Positions 48,063 through 58,196 of a stretch of DNA of 64,000 nucleotides are shown here, in pieces (position 1 is the first letter of the stretch; every line of letters begins with the position of its first letter). The position numbers and the translations under genes are program-made. Under the pieces are notes generated by a model. The model was not told where the DNA came from, made no database searches, and saw nothing but the letters and a program-made list of their open reading frames with translations. This DNA is from Intrasporangiaceae bacterium URHB0013 (lineage in GTDB: Bacteria > Actinomycetota > Actinomycetes > Actinomycetales > Dermatophilaceae). Location of the stretch: positions 96,866 to 160,865 of the forward strand of contig JIBA01000003.1 in the NCBI GenBank assembly GCA_000620545.1, given 5' to 3'.

Positions 48063-48434
48063 CGCGACCAGGGCTCCGCCATCGGCCGTATGCCGTATGC
48101 CGTGTGCCGTATGCGCGTAGGCCATCCAGCGGTGGGGAGGGCGACGGCGGGCAGGGTTCCGCTCGGGAGCGACAGCTCATCGCAGAGGCCGCGGTTCGCG
48201 AGGTGCGCTCACGGCATACGGGACGGCATACGGCACGGCATGCGTCCTGCATGCCTCGGCGGGTGCGCCAGCGGACTGGTCAGGCTTCCCGCTCGATCCA
48301 TGGGTGCTTGGGGTGTGGGCCACGCGCCGGAAGGGAGTCCGGCGCGTGGCCCACGGTCTGCCGCGACCGACGGGGAGATCGGCCGCGGCCCCCGAGGTCG
48401 CCCACGGGCGGCGGATCTCAGGTCGAGCGCGAGC
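48063..48434. other. Gene-free spacer with octamer clusters
   Basis: Contains GTATGCCG at 48088 and 48095 (overlapping by 1 bp), a near copy at 48109, CGGCATAC at 48212 and 48224, and a strong terminator at 48315-48354. I find no gene: frames crossing it lack ribosome sites and protein-like composition. Confidence 0.65.
48315..48354. terminator. Strong hairpin terminator
   Basis: Perfect 17-bp arms (GTGGGCCACGCGCCGGA and complement) with an AGGGAG loop, between convergent genes. It is 80 bp past the stop of the small secreted protein gene. Confidence 0.85.
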
Positions 48435-48749
48435 TCAGCACCAGGGGTAGACGAAGACGCTGTTGTTGCCGGCGCGGTGGTCGGCGAGCAGCACGCTCAG
48501 GGGCACGGGGTTGGGCACGGAGCCGACGACGGCCTCCTTGCCGGGACGCACCGTCACGCCGAGCTGCTTGACGGCAAAGTCGAGGGGCACCCCGCTCTTG
48601 GCCACCGTCGTGAACAGGCCCGCGCCCTTGAGGGTGGACAGGCCGGCCCGCATGCAGGCGGTGTCAGGAGCCGCGGACGCGGCACCCGCGGTCGTCAGGA
48701 TGGCGGTGGAGGCCAGGACTGCAGCAGCAGCGACCGGGAAGATCCTCAT
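48435..48749 (-). CDS. Small secreted protein with two cysteines
   Basis: Conserved actinobacterial secreted protein of unknown function, 104 residues. Signal peptide about 1-26 (AAGAASA), then APDTACMRAGLSTLKGAGLF and a tail LLADHRAGNNSVFVYPWC; the two cysteines are near the ends of the mature chain and could join them. AAGGAGC lies 5 bp before the ATG. The upstream dyad (48788-48801) suggests regulated expression. It is not preceded by the GTTAG repeats found near the SARP gene. Confidence 0.8.
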   Translation of the reverse strand: MRIFPVAAAAVLASTAILTTAGAASAAPDTACMRAGLSTLKGAGLFTTVAKSGVPLDFAVKQLGVTVRPGKEAVVGSVPNPVPLSVLLADHRAGNNSVFVYPWC

Positions 48750-48787
48750 TGAAGCTCCTTTGTCGAGTCCCCGAGTGTCTATGGTTT

Positions 48788-48801
48788 GTCAAAGGTTTGA
48801 C
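48788..48801. promoter_or_regulatory. GTCAAA/TTTGAC dyad upstream of the small secreted protein gene
   Basis: GTCAAA and TTTGAC flank a 2-bp centre about 40 bp before the ATG. It may be an operator; read toward the gene it contains TTGACA. Confidence 0.4.
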
Positions 48802-48871
48802 GGTCTCGATTGAAGGCCCCCGGGACCGCTGTGTCAAGCCTTTGTCCAACCCTGTGCGAAACGTCGGAGGC

Positions 48872-49642
48872 CTACCCGCGCAGGCGCACCGACAGGCAGG
48901 TGACACAGCCCTCGAGCTTCTCGAACTCGGAGATGTCGACGGTCGTCACGTCGTGGCCGCGGGCCGCGAGGAGCTGCGCGGTGCGCGGCGCCGATGCCGA
49001 CATGAGCACGGACATGCCACCCAGCAGCACGACGTGGGCGCCGGACTCCTCTGGCACGGCAAGGAACTGGGGCCAGATGGAGGGGTCGTCGACGAGTGGT
49101 GGGTAGCCGAGGACGGTGCCGTCGGGAAGGGCCGTCACAGCCGACTTGAGGTGCAAGACCTTCGACACGGGCACTGCCACCATATCGACCCGATGGCCGT
49201 CGAGGGCGTGTCGCAGCTGCTCGACGCCGGCGAGGTTGGTGCGTCCGCCGACACCGACCCACACGAGGTGGCCGTGCTTGAGCACGTCGCCGCCGTCGAG
49301 CGTCCCGGGCTCCTCGACCTCGACGACGCGGTAGCCGTGCGCCTCGACGGCCTCGCGGACGCCCGGGCGTTCGTCGCGTCGCTCGGGCGCACCCGACCGG
49401 CACAGCACCGCGACGTCGCCGTGCACGACGACCTGGTCCTCGATGAAGACGCCGTCCGGGCAGTCGTCGGCCGGGGGCGCTTCGACGACCGACCAGCCGC
49501 GCCGACGGAGGACGTCGACGTGCTCCTGCCACTGCCGCAGCGCCAGCTCGCCGTCGACGGCTGCCGATCGCGCGATGTGCGTCACGATGCCGTCCGCGAG
49601 TCGGGGTGAGGGACGGCGGACGAGCGCGAGGCGACGGTGCAC
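48872..49642 (-). CDS. ddaH: Dimethylargininase (DDAH) / amidinotransferase-fold hydrolase
   Basis: Guanidino-group-modifying enzyme, 256 residues, predicted to hydrolyse N-methylated arginine to citrulline and methylamines. Active-site elements in order: FIEDQVV (Asp), LDGGDVL, HLKSAVT (His) and LEGCVTCLSVRL (catalytic Cys near the C-terminus). The GTG start lies 6 bp after TAGAGT (49654-49649), fitting a leaderless message. Arginine deiminase is the main alternative; the length favours DDAH. Confidence 0.85.
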   Translation of the reverse strand: MHRRLALVRRPSPRLADGIVTHIARSAAVDGELALRQWQEHVDVLRRRGWSVVEAPPADDCPDGVFIEDQVVVHGDVAVLCRSGAPERRDERPGVREAVEAHGYRVVEVEEPGTLDGGDVLKHGHLVWVGVGGRTNLAGVEQLRHALDGHRVDMVAVPVSKVLHLKSAVTALPDGTVLGYPPLVDDPSIWPQFLAVPEESGAHVVLLGGMSVLMSASAPRTAQLLAARGHDVTTVDISEFEKLEGCVTCLSVRLRG

Positions 49643-49692
49643 GCGCTCACTCTAGGGGCGCCGCGTCTGCCGCCCGAGCTCCCGTCGGCCCC

Positions 49693-50667
49693 TCAGTGGG
49701 CGAGGATCGGCTTCTCGTCAGACCGGGCCGTCGGCCACCAGCCCTGCGTCTGGGCCGTGTGGGTCAGCTGCTCGCGATAGGCCGAACCGGCCGCGCGGAC
49801 ACAGCGCTCGACGTCCTCGTCGACGAGCGCCCCGAGCCGCCAGCGCAGGAGGCGCCGAGCCGTGATCGGCTGGTCGCACAGCGGACGCAGCACCCCGCCC
49901 GGCGGGGCGGATGCCGTCGGCACGGCGAACGACACGGCTCGCCCGGCGACCACGGCCGGCCACAGGGGCCCGAGGTCGTGCGGCCCGTAGGACGACCGGA
50001 GCGTGATGCCGAGGCGCGCCAGGACGGCGCGGGTCGCCTCGGACCCGGGGTCGATCTCGGTGGGCGGCAGGATCCAGTCCTCACCAGCGAGGTCGGTGAT
50101 GTCGACGCAGCGCTGCGCGGCGAGAGGGTGCGACGCCGACAGCGCCACGAGCAGCGGCTCGCGCGCGACGATGACGCGCTCGCCGATCATCGACCTCGGC
50201 CGCTCCTCGCGCCGGTCGGCCACCAGCGCGAGGACGACCGCCACGTCGACCCGCCCGTCGCTGATCGCCTCGGTCGTGGTCCCCCCGGCCAGCGGCGGCA
50301 CGGGCATCAGCGGACGCCGCATGTCCGTCGCGTAGGCGTGGCTGACGAAGGACGAGAAGTAGCGGATGGAGTCGGAGGTGATGCGCAGCGGCGCGTCACT
50401 CGCCCGGTGCGTGCGCACGTCCTCCCGCAGGGCGGTCACCTCCTCCAGGACGGCACGAGCCCGCGCCACGACACGCTCGCCGATCGCCGTGCAGGCGACC
50501 CCGTCCCCGCTCTGGCGGAACAGGGAGCACCCGAGGGTCCGCTCGATGCGGCCCACCTCGGACCCCAGCGTCGCGGCGGGCACCCCGAGCGCGGCCGCGG
50601 CCGCGGGGATGCTGCCCTGCTGCGCGACCACCGCGACGACGCGCAGGTGTCGGACCTCGAGCTCCAC
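49693..50667 (-). CDS. LysR-family transcriptional regulator
   Basis: DNA-binding regulator of 324 residues. The N-terminal winged helix (about 1-60: HLRVVAVVAQQGSIPAAAAA) is followed by a periplasmic-binding-like effector domain (about 88-300). The GTG start at 50667 lies 6 bp after TACTCT (50679-50674), fitting a leaderless transcript; the earlier in-frame ATG at 50715 is upstream of that promoter. No divergent metabolic target is adjacent: its neighbour is another regulator, so its regulon is unknown. Confidence 0.88.
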   Translation of the reverse strand: MELEVRHLRVVAVVAQQGSIPAAAAALGVPAATLGSEVGRIERTLGCSLFRQSGDGVACTAIGERVVARARAVLEEVTALREDVRTHRASDAPLRITSDSIRYFSSFVSHAYATDMRRPLMPVPPLAGGTTTEAISDGRVDVAVVLALVADRREERPRSMIGERVIVAREPLLVALSASHPLAAQRCVDITDLAGEDWILPPTEIDPGSEATRAVLARLGITLRSSYGPHDLGPLWPAVVAGRAVSFAVPTASAPPGGVLRPLCDQPITARRLLRWRLGALVDEDVERCVRAAGSAYREQLTHTAQTQGWWPTARSDEKPILAH

Positions 50668-50748
50668 GTACCGAGAGTAGGGCGCACGCCGGACGGCGCC
50701 ACTCGGGACGCCCACGGCCTCTCCGTCGCGATCGGGGCTTCAATGGGC

Positions 50749-50779
50749 TTGACCCTCACGTCGGGTGAGGCGTCACGCT
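50749..50779 (+). promoter_or_regulatory. MerR/TipA-type promoter of the regulator gene
   Basis: TTGACC (50749-50754), a 19-bp spacer beginning CTCAC-N5-GTGAG, and CACGCT (50774-50779). It is the same element, in the same register, as the exporter promoter at 12369-12399, and resembles the tipA promoter operator of Streptomyces (CTCAC...GTGAG). Confidence 0.7.
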
Positions 50780-50785
50780 CGAGCC

Positions 50786-51574
50786 ATGACCGGAAGGATG
50801 CAGGAGATGACCACCTGGACGGTGGGGCAGGTCGCCGACCTCTTCGGCGTGACGGTGCGCACACTGCACCACTACGACGAGATCGGCCTGCTCGTCCCGA
50901 GCGAACGCTCGCGGGCGGGCTACCGGCTCTACACCGACGAGGACCTCACACGGCTGCAGCAGATCGTGGTCTACCGGCGCCTCGAGATGCCGCTCGAGCA
51001 GATCGCGACCCTGCTCGACGGCACCGACGACGCAGCGGACCACCTGCGCCGGCAACGCGCGACGGTCATGACCCGGCTGGACGAGCTGCGCGAGCTCGTC
51101 TCCGCCATCGACCGAGCACTGGAGAGAGAGATGAACGACGAGCCCGCCACGACCGAGGACCTCAAGGAGCTCTTCGGCGACGGCTTCACCGACGAGTACG
51201 AGCAGGAGGCGCAGGAGCGTTGGGGCGAGACCGACGCCTGGAAGCAATCGCGGTCGCGCACCAAGCGCTACACGAAGGCCGACTGGGAGCAGGTCAGGGC
51301 AGAGGCGAATGCGATCAACGCGGCCTTCGTGGCCGCGCAGTCGTCCGGTGAGCCGGCGACGAGCACGGCAGCCATGGACGCCGCCGAGCGGCATCGCCTG
51401 CACATCCACGACCGCTTCTACGACCTCACGCACGACTTCCACCGGGGCCTGGCCGACATGTACGTCGCCGACCCGCGCTTCACGAAGACCTACGACGACC
51501 TCGCTCCCGGCCTCGCGGCATACGTCCACGACGCGATCCACGCCAACGCCGACCGCCATGCAGCCGACAACTGA
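50786..51574 (+). CDS. TipA-like MerR-family activator
   Basis: Ligand-responsive activator of about 262 residues: MerR helix-turn-helix (TWTVGQVADLFGVTVRTLHH), coiled-coil dimerisation helix (about 85-125), and a C-terminal TipAS-type helical drug-binding domain (ELFGDGFTDEYEQEAQERWG to the end). TipA proteins bind thiopeptide-like compounds and other drugs. The ATG at 50786 is 7 bp after the -10, consistent with a leaderless message; ATG 50807 (255 residues) is the alternative. It probably activates its own promoter and the ABC exporter at 12.4 kb. Confidence 0.88.
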   Translation: MTGRMQEMTTWTVGQVADLFGVTVRTLHHYDEIGLLVPSERSRAGYRLYTDEDLTRLQQIVVYRRLEMPLEQIATLLDGTDDAADHLRRQRATVMTRLDELRELVSAIDRALEREMNDEPATTEDLKELFGDGFTDEYEQEAQERWGETDAWKQSRSRTKRYTKADWEQVRAEANAINAAFVAAQSSGEPATSTAAMDAAERHRLHIHDRFYDLTHDFHRGLADMYVADPRFTKTYDDLAPGLAAYVHDAIHANADRHAADN

Positions 51575-51641
51575 GCACGCACAGGCCTGACCGACAGGTG
51601 AACGCGGCGGGGGAGCGCGACGTCCCCCGCCGTAACCTTGA

Positions 51642-52679
<1,038 letters not shown>

Positions 52680-52720
52680 CCGGCCCGAGCCGCGACCTGG
52701 CCCGACCCGACCACAACCGC

Positions 52721-52753
52721 ATCCGCAGACGATCCGCAGACTGATCCGCAGAC
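52721..52753. repeat. Short tandem repeat before tmk
   Basis: ATCCGCAGAC occurs at 52721, 52732 and 52744 (11- and 12-bp steps) in the asd-tmk gap. No function is evident. Confidence 0.5.
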
Positions 52754-52812
52754 TGATGAGCAGCCTGACCGCGGCCGCAGCCTTTGACGGTGGGGTCGCA
52801 TAGGCTCGGGAC

Positions 52813-53472
52813 GTGACGGAGAACCTCGCGGCCGCGACCCACCGAGTCGACACCGCCCCCGGGCTCTTCGTCTGCTTCGAGGGCGGCGACGGTGCGGGCA
52901 AGTCGACCCAGGTGCGGCTGCTCACCGACGCGCTCGAGCGGCGCGGTCGGGAGGTCGTCGTGACCCGACAGCCGGGAGGCACCCCGCTCGGAGCGCAGAT
53001 CCGCGAGCTCGTGCTGCACGGCGACCACGTCGCGGCCCGCGCCGAGGCGCTGCTCTTCGCCGCCGACAAGGCGCACCACGTCGACCAGCTCATCAAGCCC
53101 GCTCTACGGGCGGGAAGCGTGGTCATCACCGACCGCTACGTCGACAGCTCCGTCACCTACCAGGGCGCCGGCCGTGAGCTGGGCCGCGACGAGATCACGG
53201 CGCTGCAGCACTGGGCCGTCGGCGGCCTGCTGCCCGATCTGACCATCGTCCTGGACGTCTCGCCCGAGGTCGGGCGTGAGCGGCGCGGCGACGTCCAGGA
53301 CCGTCTGGAGGCGGAGGCGGACGCCTTCCACGCCGCTGTCCGCCGCGGCTACCTCGAGATCGCCGCAACCGATCCGGAGCGCTACCTCGTCCTCGACGCG
53401 AGCCAGCCGGTCGAGCGGCTCCAAGCGGCCGTGATCGACGGCGTCGACCGCGTCATGGCGGCCCGTCGATGA
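52813..53472 (+). CDS. tmk: Thymidylate kinase
   Basis: Phosphorylates dTMP to dTDP for DNA synthesis. The 219-residue protein has P-loop FEGGDGAGKST (about 20-30), the DR motif TDRYVDSSVTYQGAGR, and a LID region with REREG replaced by GRERRGDVQDRLEAEAD. The GTG start lies 6 bp after TAGGCT (52801-52806), so translation is probably leaderless. It overlaps holB by 4 bp, the common tmk-holB arrangement. Confidence 0.95.
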   Translation: MTENLAAATHRVDTAPGLFVCFEGGDGAGKSTQVRLLTDALERRGREVVVTRQPGGTPLGAQIRELVLHGDHVAARAEALLFAADKAHHVDQLIKPALRAGSVVITDRYVDSSVTYQGAGRELGRDEITALQHWAVGGLLPDLTIVLDVSPEVGRERRGDVQDRLEAEADAFHAAVRRGYLEIAATDPERYLVLDASQPVERLQAAVIDGVDRVMAARR

Positions 53473-54629
53473 CCGTCTGGGACGACCTCGTCGGCCAGGA
53501 GCCCACCATCGAGACCCTGTCCCGCGCGGTGAGCGACGAGGCGGCGATGACGCACGCGTGGCTCTTCACCGGGCCACCCGGCTCGGGTCGCTCGACCGCG
53601 GCCCGGGCCTTCGCAGCAGCGCTGCAGTGCCCCGACGGCGGGTGCGGGCAGTGCCGCGAGTGCCGCACCGCCCTCGACGGCAGCCATGCCGACGTCAAGG
53701 TCGTGGCCACCGAGGGGCTGTCGATCAAGGTGGTGGAGGCTCGCGCGCTCGTCCAGGAGGCGGCGCTCCGGCCGTCCGTCGGCCGCTGGCGCATCATCAT
53801 CATCGAGGACGCCGACCGCCTGACCGCCTACACCGATGCCCCGGCCGACGCCCTGCTCAAGGCCCTCGAGGAGCCGACGCCGCGCACCGTCTGGATGCTC
53901 TGCGCGCCGAGCCTCGAGGACGTCATCGTCACGATCCGCTCGCGGTCGCGCCACGTGCGTCTGCGCACGCCGCCGGTCGAGGCCGTCGCCGAGCTGCTGC
54001 AGCGACGCGACGGCGTCGATCCCGCCATGGCCTTGTATGCCGCCCGCGCCGCCCAGTCGCACGTCGGTCTGGCGCGCCGGCTCGCCAGGGACGAGCAGGC
54101 CCGCATCCGCCGCCGAGACGTCATCGCCATGGCGACGAAGATCCTCGGTGTCGGGGACGCCATCGGCGCGGCCGCCGACCTGGCGCAGATCGCCGAGGAG
54201 GAGTCGACCGCGTCCAGCTCCGAGCGCGATGCCGCGGAGAGGGCACGCCTCATGGAGACGCTCGGCGCCGACCCCAGCGCGCGCACCCAACCGCCCCACA
54301 TCCGCTCGCAGGTCGCCGCCCTCGAGCGTGAGCAGAAGACGCGCGCCACCCGCGCCGCACGTGACGTCGTCGACCGGGCCCTCGTCGACCTCACTTCCAT
54401 CTACCGCGACGCCCTCGTGCTGCGACTGCGCTCGGACGTCGACCTCGTCAACCCGGACGCGATCGACAAGGTGCGCGCGCTCGCCGGGGTCTTCAGCTCC
54501 GAGCAGCTCCTCGGCGCCATGGACGCCATCAACGAGGCTCGTGACCGCATCAACGCCAACGTGTCCCCGCTGCTCTCGCTCGAGGCCATGGCCCTGCAGC
54601 TACGGGTGCCTCGCGACCTCGGCGCCTGA
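53469..54629 (+). CDS. holB: DNA polymerase III subunit delta prime
   Basis: Clamp-loader subunit, 386 residues. Order: AAA-type domain with P-loop GPPGSGRST (Arg where Lys is usual, acceptable because delta prime does not hydrolyse ATP), zinc-binding cysteines (CPDGGCGQCREC, about 57-68), and IIIEDADRLTAYTDAPADAL with EEPTPRTVWML. The C-terminal collar domain is helical. The ATG overlaps tmk as ATGA. Confidence 0.94.
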   Translation: MTVWDDLVGQEPTIETLSRAVSDEAAMTHAWLFTGPPGSGRSTAARAFAAALQCPDGGCGQCRECRTALDGSHADVKVVATEGLSIKVVEARALVQEAALRPSVGRWRIIIIEDADRLTAYTDAPADALLKALEEPTPRTVWMLCAPSLEDVIVTIRSRSRHVRLRTPPVEAVAELLQRRDGVDPAMALYAARAAQSHVGLARRLARDEQARIRRRDVIAMATKILGVGDAIGAAADLAQIAEEESTASSSERDAAERARLMETLGADPSARTQPPHIRSQVAALEREQKTRATRAARDVVDRALVDLTSIYRDALVLRLRSDVDLVNPDAIDKVRALAGVFSSEQLLGAMDAINEARDRINANVSPLLSLEAMALQLRVPRDLGA

Positions 54630-54870
54630 CCGGGCGGTCCCTTCCGTGTGACGTTGCTCATCCGTGAGCCGGGCGAGCGCAACGGATGCGTGCCCCACCC
54701 GTGGGTCGTATGTACCGAAGTGTGCCAAGGTCCGAGCGCGCGTTGGCGCGCAGTTCCGTGCGCGAGCCCGGGCGGCAGACCGGCCGGGCGACACGGCATA
54801 CGGCCTCGATGAGGTCACGACGCTGGCTCGGAGGCGGCTGTCTACAGGTCGAGCGGTTACGGTTTCGGGC

Positions 54871-56424
54871 ATGACGACACGGCCTTCCGCCTTCTCCCGC
54901 GCCCTCACCGCCACGGTGGCGACGCTGGCGCTGGTGCTGGCCGCGGCGGCCTGCACGACGAGCGAGCCACCGGTCGGCCCGGCCTCGAAGACAGGGCTCC
55001 CGGCGCCCACGGTGGCGCCCACGGAAGCGCTCGCCTCCTACTACGCGCAGAAGCTCGACTGGAAGAAGTGCGCCAGCCTCGAGTGCGCCGACCTGCGGGT
55101 CCCGCTCGACCACGCCGCCCCCGACCCGGCGAAGGACCTGACGATCAAGGTCGCCCGGGTCAAGGCCCTCGACCAGGGCAAGCGACTCGGCTCGCTCCTC
55201 GTCAACCCCGGCGGTCCCGGGGCCTCCGGCGTCGACTACGTCCGCGGGGGCGCCGAGACGATCGGCGGGCCGGAGGTCCGGCGCTACTACGACCTCGTCG
55301 GCTTCGACCCACGCGGCGTCGCGAGCTCCGACCCCGTCGACTGCCTCGACGACAAGGCCCTCGACGGCTTCCTCTCGGCCGACCCCACACCCGACGACGC
55401 CAGCGAGGAGCAGGCCCTCCTGACGCAGGCCAAGGCCATGGCCGACGGATGTCAGCAGGACAACCCCGAGCTCGTCAAGCACCTCTCGACGGCCGACGCC
55501 GCGCGCGACATGGACATCCTGAGGGCCGCCGTCGGCGACCCGCAGCTGAACTACCTCGGCAAGTCCTACGGCACGTTCCTCGGCTCCACCTACGCAGACC
55601 TCTTCCCGCAGCGCGTCGGCCGGGTCGTCCTCGACGGGGTCGTGCCTCCCGACCTGACGAGCGCCGAGCTGGGCGAGGGCCAGGCCCGCGGCTTCCAGAT
55701 CGCGACCCAGGCCTACGTCGAGGACTGCGTCACCGAGGAGTGCCCCCTCGGCACCACCCCGAAGGCGGCGCTCGAGGGCCTCGATGACTTCTTCCGCGAG
55801 GTCGACCGCCAGCCGCTTCCCACGGGCGACCCGAGCGCGCCGCTGCTCACCGAGGGCTGGGCCCGCCTCGGGGTCGCCGTCGCGCTCTACGACCAGGGCG
55901 CCTGGGGCATCCTCACCGAGGCTCTCAAGGAGGCGAAGGCGGGCAACGGCCAGATCCTCATGCAGCTGGCCGACGCGTATGCCGACCGGCGCCCCGGCGG
56001 CGGCTATGACGGCAACCTCATGGAGTCGATCTACGCCGTCAACTGCCTCGACCGGCCCGACAGCCCCGACCTGTCCGCCTACGAGACGTACGCCAAGGAC
56101 TTCTCGGCCAAGGCGCCGACGTGGGGCGCCAACCTCGCATGGGGCGCCCTGCCCTGCGGCGTGTGGCCGGTGAAGTCGGCCGTCGGACCCCACAAGGTCA
56201 CTGCGCCCGGCAGCGACCCGATCGTCGTCGTCGGCACGACCCGCGACCCCGCGACGATCTACGATTGGTCCAAGCGCCTGCGCGACCAGCTCGACAACGC
56301 CGTGCTCGTGTCGTACGACGGTGACGGCCACACCGCCTACGGTCGGAGCAACACGTGCGTCGACAGCGCCATCGACGCCTACTACGTGCAGGGGCGCGTG
56401 CCCAAGGACGGACTGACGTGCTGA
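54871..56424 (+). CDS. Secreted TAP-family alpha/beta hydrolase 1 (lipoprotein)
   Basis: Exported tripeptidyl-aminopeptidase-type hydrolase, 517 residues. A lipoprotein signal (ATLALVLAAAAC) is followed by the alpha/beta fold: oxyanion region VNPGGPGASGVDY, nucleophile Ser in GKSYGTFLG, acid in VGTTRDPATIY and His in GDGHTAYG, plus the C-terminal TAP-like segment. ATG 54871 lies 7 bp after TACGGT (54858-54863), so it is probably leaderless. First of three paralogues in a row. A small hairpin (GCGCGC/GCGCGC, about 54736-54751) in the 241-bp gap upstream may terminate holB. Confidence 0.9.
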   Translation: MTTRPSAFSRALTATVATLALVLAAAACTTSEPPVGPASKTGLPAPTVAPTEALASYYAQKLDWKKCASLECADLRVPLDHAAPDPAKDLTIKVARVKALDQGKRLGSLLVNPGGPGASGVDYVRGGAETIGGPEVRRYYDLVGFDPRGVASSDPVDCLDDKALDGFLSADPTPDDASEEQALLTQAKAMADGCQQDNPELVKHLSTADAARDMDILRAAVGDPQLNYLGKSYGTFLGSTYADLFPQRVGRVVLDGVVPPDLTSAELGEGQARGFQIATQAYVEDCVTEECPLGTTPKAALEGLDDFFREVDRQPLPTGDPSAPLLTEGWARLGVAVALYDQGAWGILTEALKEAKAGNGQILMQLADAYADRRPGGGYDGNLMESIYAVNCLDRPDSPDLSAYETYAKDFSAKAPTWGANLAWGALPCGVWPVKSAVGPHKVTAPGSDPIVVVGTTRDPATIYDWSKRLRDQLDNAVLVSYDGDGHTAYGRSNTCVDSAIDAYYVQGRVPKDGLTC

Positions 56425-58196
56425 ACCAGGACCCGCGTCCCGACGACCTTCCCGATGCTCCGACGGGGTATGCCGCCCTGCCGTCCACCTATGCCGCTCC
56501 TGCCCGACGTGCCGACGACCAGGCGCAGGCCCCGGTGGGTGGGTCCGGATGGCCCGGCGGGTCACCCCGGCAGCCGGCCCGCTCCTCCTTGCGCGCGGTC
56601 CTCGCGGCTGTCGCCGTGGTCGCCGTCCTCGCGGCTGTCGTGCTGGCCGTGTGGCGCATCGGCAACCCACCGTCCCTCGCGCAGCCGCCGTCCCCCGCCA
56701 GCGCATCCGCGACCGGAACGGGGGACACCTCCGGCACGAGCGCCAAGACGCCCTCGCCCAGCGGAACGGTCACGCAGGACTACCCAGCCGCCCTCGCGGA
56801 CTTCTACACCCAGCAGCTCGACTGGTCGCCGTGCCCCGACAACAACAAGCACGGGTGCGCCACGATGGAGGTGCCGGTCGACTACGCCGACCCCGCTGGT
56901 GACCGCTTCACCTTGGCCCTGCGCAAGGCCCCGGCGACCGACCCCGCCAAGCGACTGGGCTCCCTCGTCATCAACCCCGGCGGCCCCGGCGGCTCCGGCG
57001 TCGAGTTCGCCTCCCTCGCGACGTTCGCCTTCTCGGCCGACGTGCGCGCCGCCTATGACGTCGTGGGCTTCGACCCGCGCGGCATCGGCGCATCGAGCCC
57101 TGTTCAGTGCCTGACGAACTCCGACATGGACGAGCTCTTCAGCGCCGACCCGACGCCGGACTCGTCCGCCGAGCGGTCGGAGCTGCTCGCCGGTGTCGAC
57201 GGCGTGACGAAGCGCTGCGCCGCCCGCGGCGGCGAGAAGGCGATGCACATGAGCACCACCGAGGTCGCACGCGACATGGACGTCATGCGGGTGCTGCTCG
57301 GCGACGAGAAGCTCAACTTCTTCGGTGGCTCTTACGGCACGTTCCTCGGCGCGGTCTACGCCGACACCTTCCCGAAGAAGGTCGGCCGCATGGTGCTCGA
57401 CTCGGCGATGTCACCGAACCAGACCGAGCAGCAGGAGATGAGCTACGACATCCAGGGCTTCGAGTCCTCGATCGACGCCTTCATCGACTGGTGCGTCGCG
57501 CGCCCCGACTGTGCGCTCGGCAGCGACAAGGCCGGCGCCCGCCAGAAGATCGTCGACCTGCTCGACAGCGTCGAGAAGAACGGCCTGGCGACGGACAAGC
57601 CGGGCCTCGGGCGCATCGGCGAGGGTTGGGTCGGCTTCTCCATCTTCATGTGCCTCTACTCGGACACCTCGTGGCCCACCCTCAACAAGGGTCTCGCCCA
57701 GGCCTTCACCGGCCGGGGTGACATCCTCCTCGCCAAGGGCATGTCGGTCGTCGAGCGTGGCATCACCGGCAGCTATGCGCCCGGCACCTACCTGCAGGCG
57801 ATGATCCCGGTCCGCTGCGCGGACTGGCCGCGGTCCACGGCCGACCCCTCCCTCGCCGCGGACCAGAAGAAGGCCAAGGCCGCGCACCCCCTCTGGGCCC
57901 GCATGACCGGCGAGCTCTACGACAACTGCCGCACGTGGCCGACCGCCGGGCGCGCCCCCAGGGGCTCGACGCTCGCCGCCGGCGCCGACCCGATCCTCGT
58001 CATCGGCAACGAACGCGACCCCGCGACTCCGATCGGCGGGACCAAGCAGCTGGCCAAGGACCTCGCATCCGGCATTCTGCTCACTTCGGACCACGACGGG
58101 CACGGCACCTACTACGCTGGCAACCCGTGTGTGGACTCGGCCGTGGACGGGTACCTGCTCAGGGGAACGGCGCCGGTCGACGGCACGACCTGCTGA
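56418..58196 (+). CDS. Membrane-anchored TAP-family alpha/beta hydrolase 2
   Basis: Second paralogue, 592 residues. It differs at the N-terminus: about 55 cytoplasmic residues rich in Pro/Ala, one membrane segment (VLAAVAVVAVLAAVVLAVWR, about 57-76), a Ser/Thr/Pro linker, and then the hydrolase domain with NPGGPGGSGVEF, Ser in GGSYGTFLGAV, Asp in NERDPATP and His in DHDGHGTYY. The GTG start overlaps the first paralogue's stop by 7 bp. Peptidase or esterase activity on the cell surface is inferred. Confidence 0.9.
   Translation: MLNQDPRPDDLPDAPTGYAALPSTYAAPARRADDQAQAPVGGSGWPGGSPRQPARSSLRAVLAAVAVVAVLAAVVLAVWRIGNPPSLAQPPSPASASATGTGDTSGTSAKTPSPSGTVTQDYPAALADFYTQQLDWSPCPDNNKHGCATMEVPVDYADPAGDRFTLALRKAPATDPAKRLGSLVINPGGPGGSGVEFASLATFAFSADVRAAYDVVGFDPRGIGASSPVQCLTNSDMDELFSADPTPDSSAERSELLAGVDGVTKRCAARGGEKAMHMSTTEVARDMDVMRVLLGDEKLNFFGGSYGTFLGAVYADTFPKKVGRMVLDSAMSPNQTEQQEMSYDIQGFESSIDAFIDWCVARPDCALGSDKAGARQKIVDLLDSVEKNGLATDKPGLGRIGEGWVGFSIFMCLYSDTSWPTLNKGLAQAFTGRGDILLAKGMSVVERGITGSYAPGTYLQAMIPVRCADWPRSTADPSLAADQKKAKAAHPLWARMTGELYDNCRTWPTAGRAPRGSTLAAGADPILVIGNERDPATPIGGTKQLAKDLASGILLTSDHDGHGTYYAGNPCVDSAVDGYLLRGTAPVDGTTC

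Noticed and set aside
53469..54629. Lys-to-Arg change in the holB P-loop as a sign of a broken gene
   Set aside because: Delta prime subunits do not need ATP hydrolysis and the rest of the protein, including the zinc cysteines, is intact.
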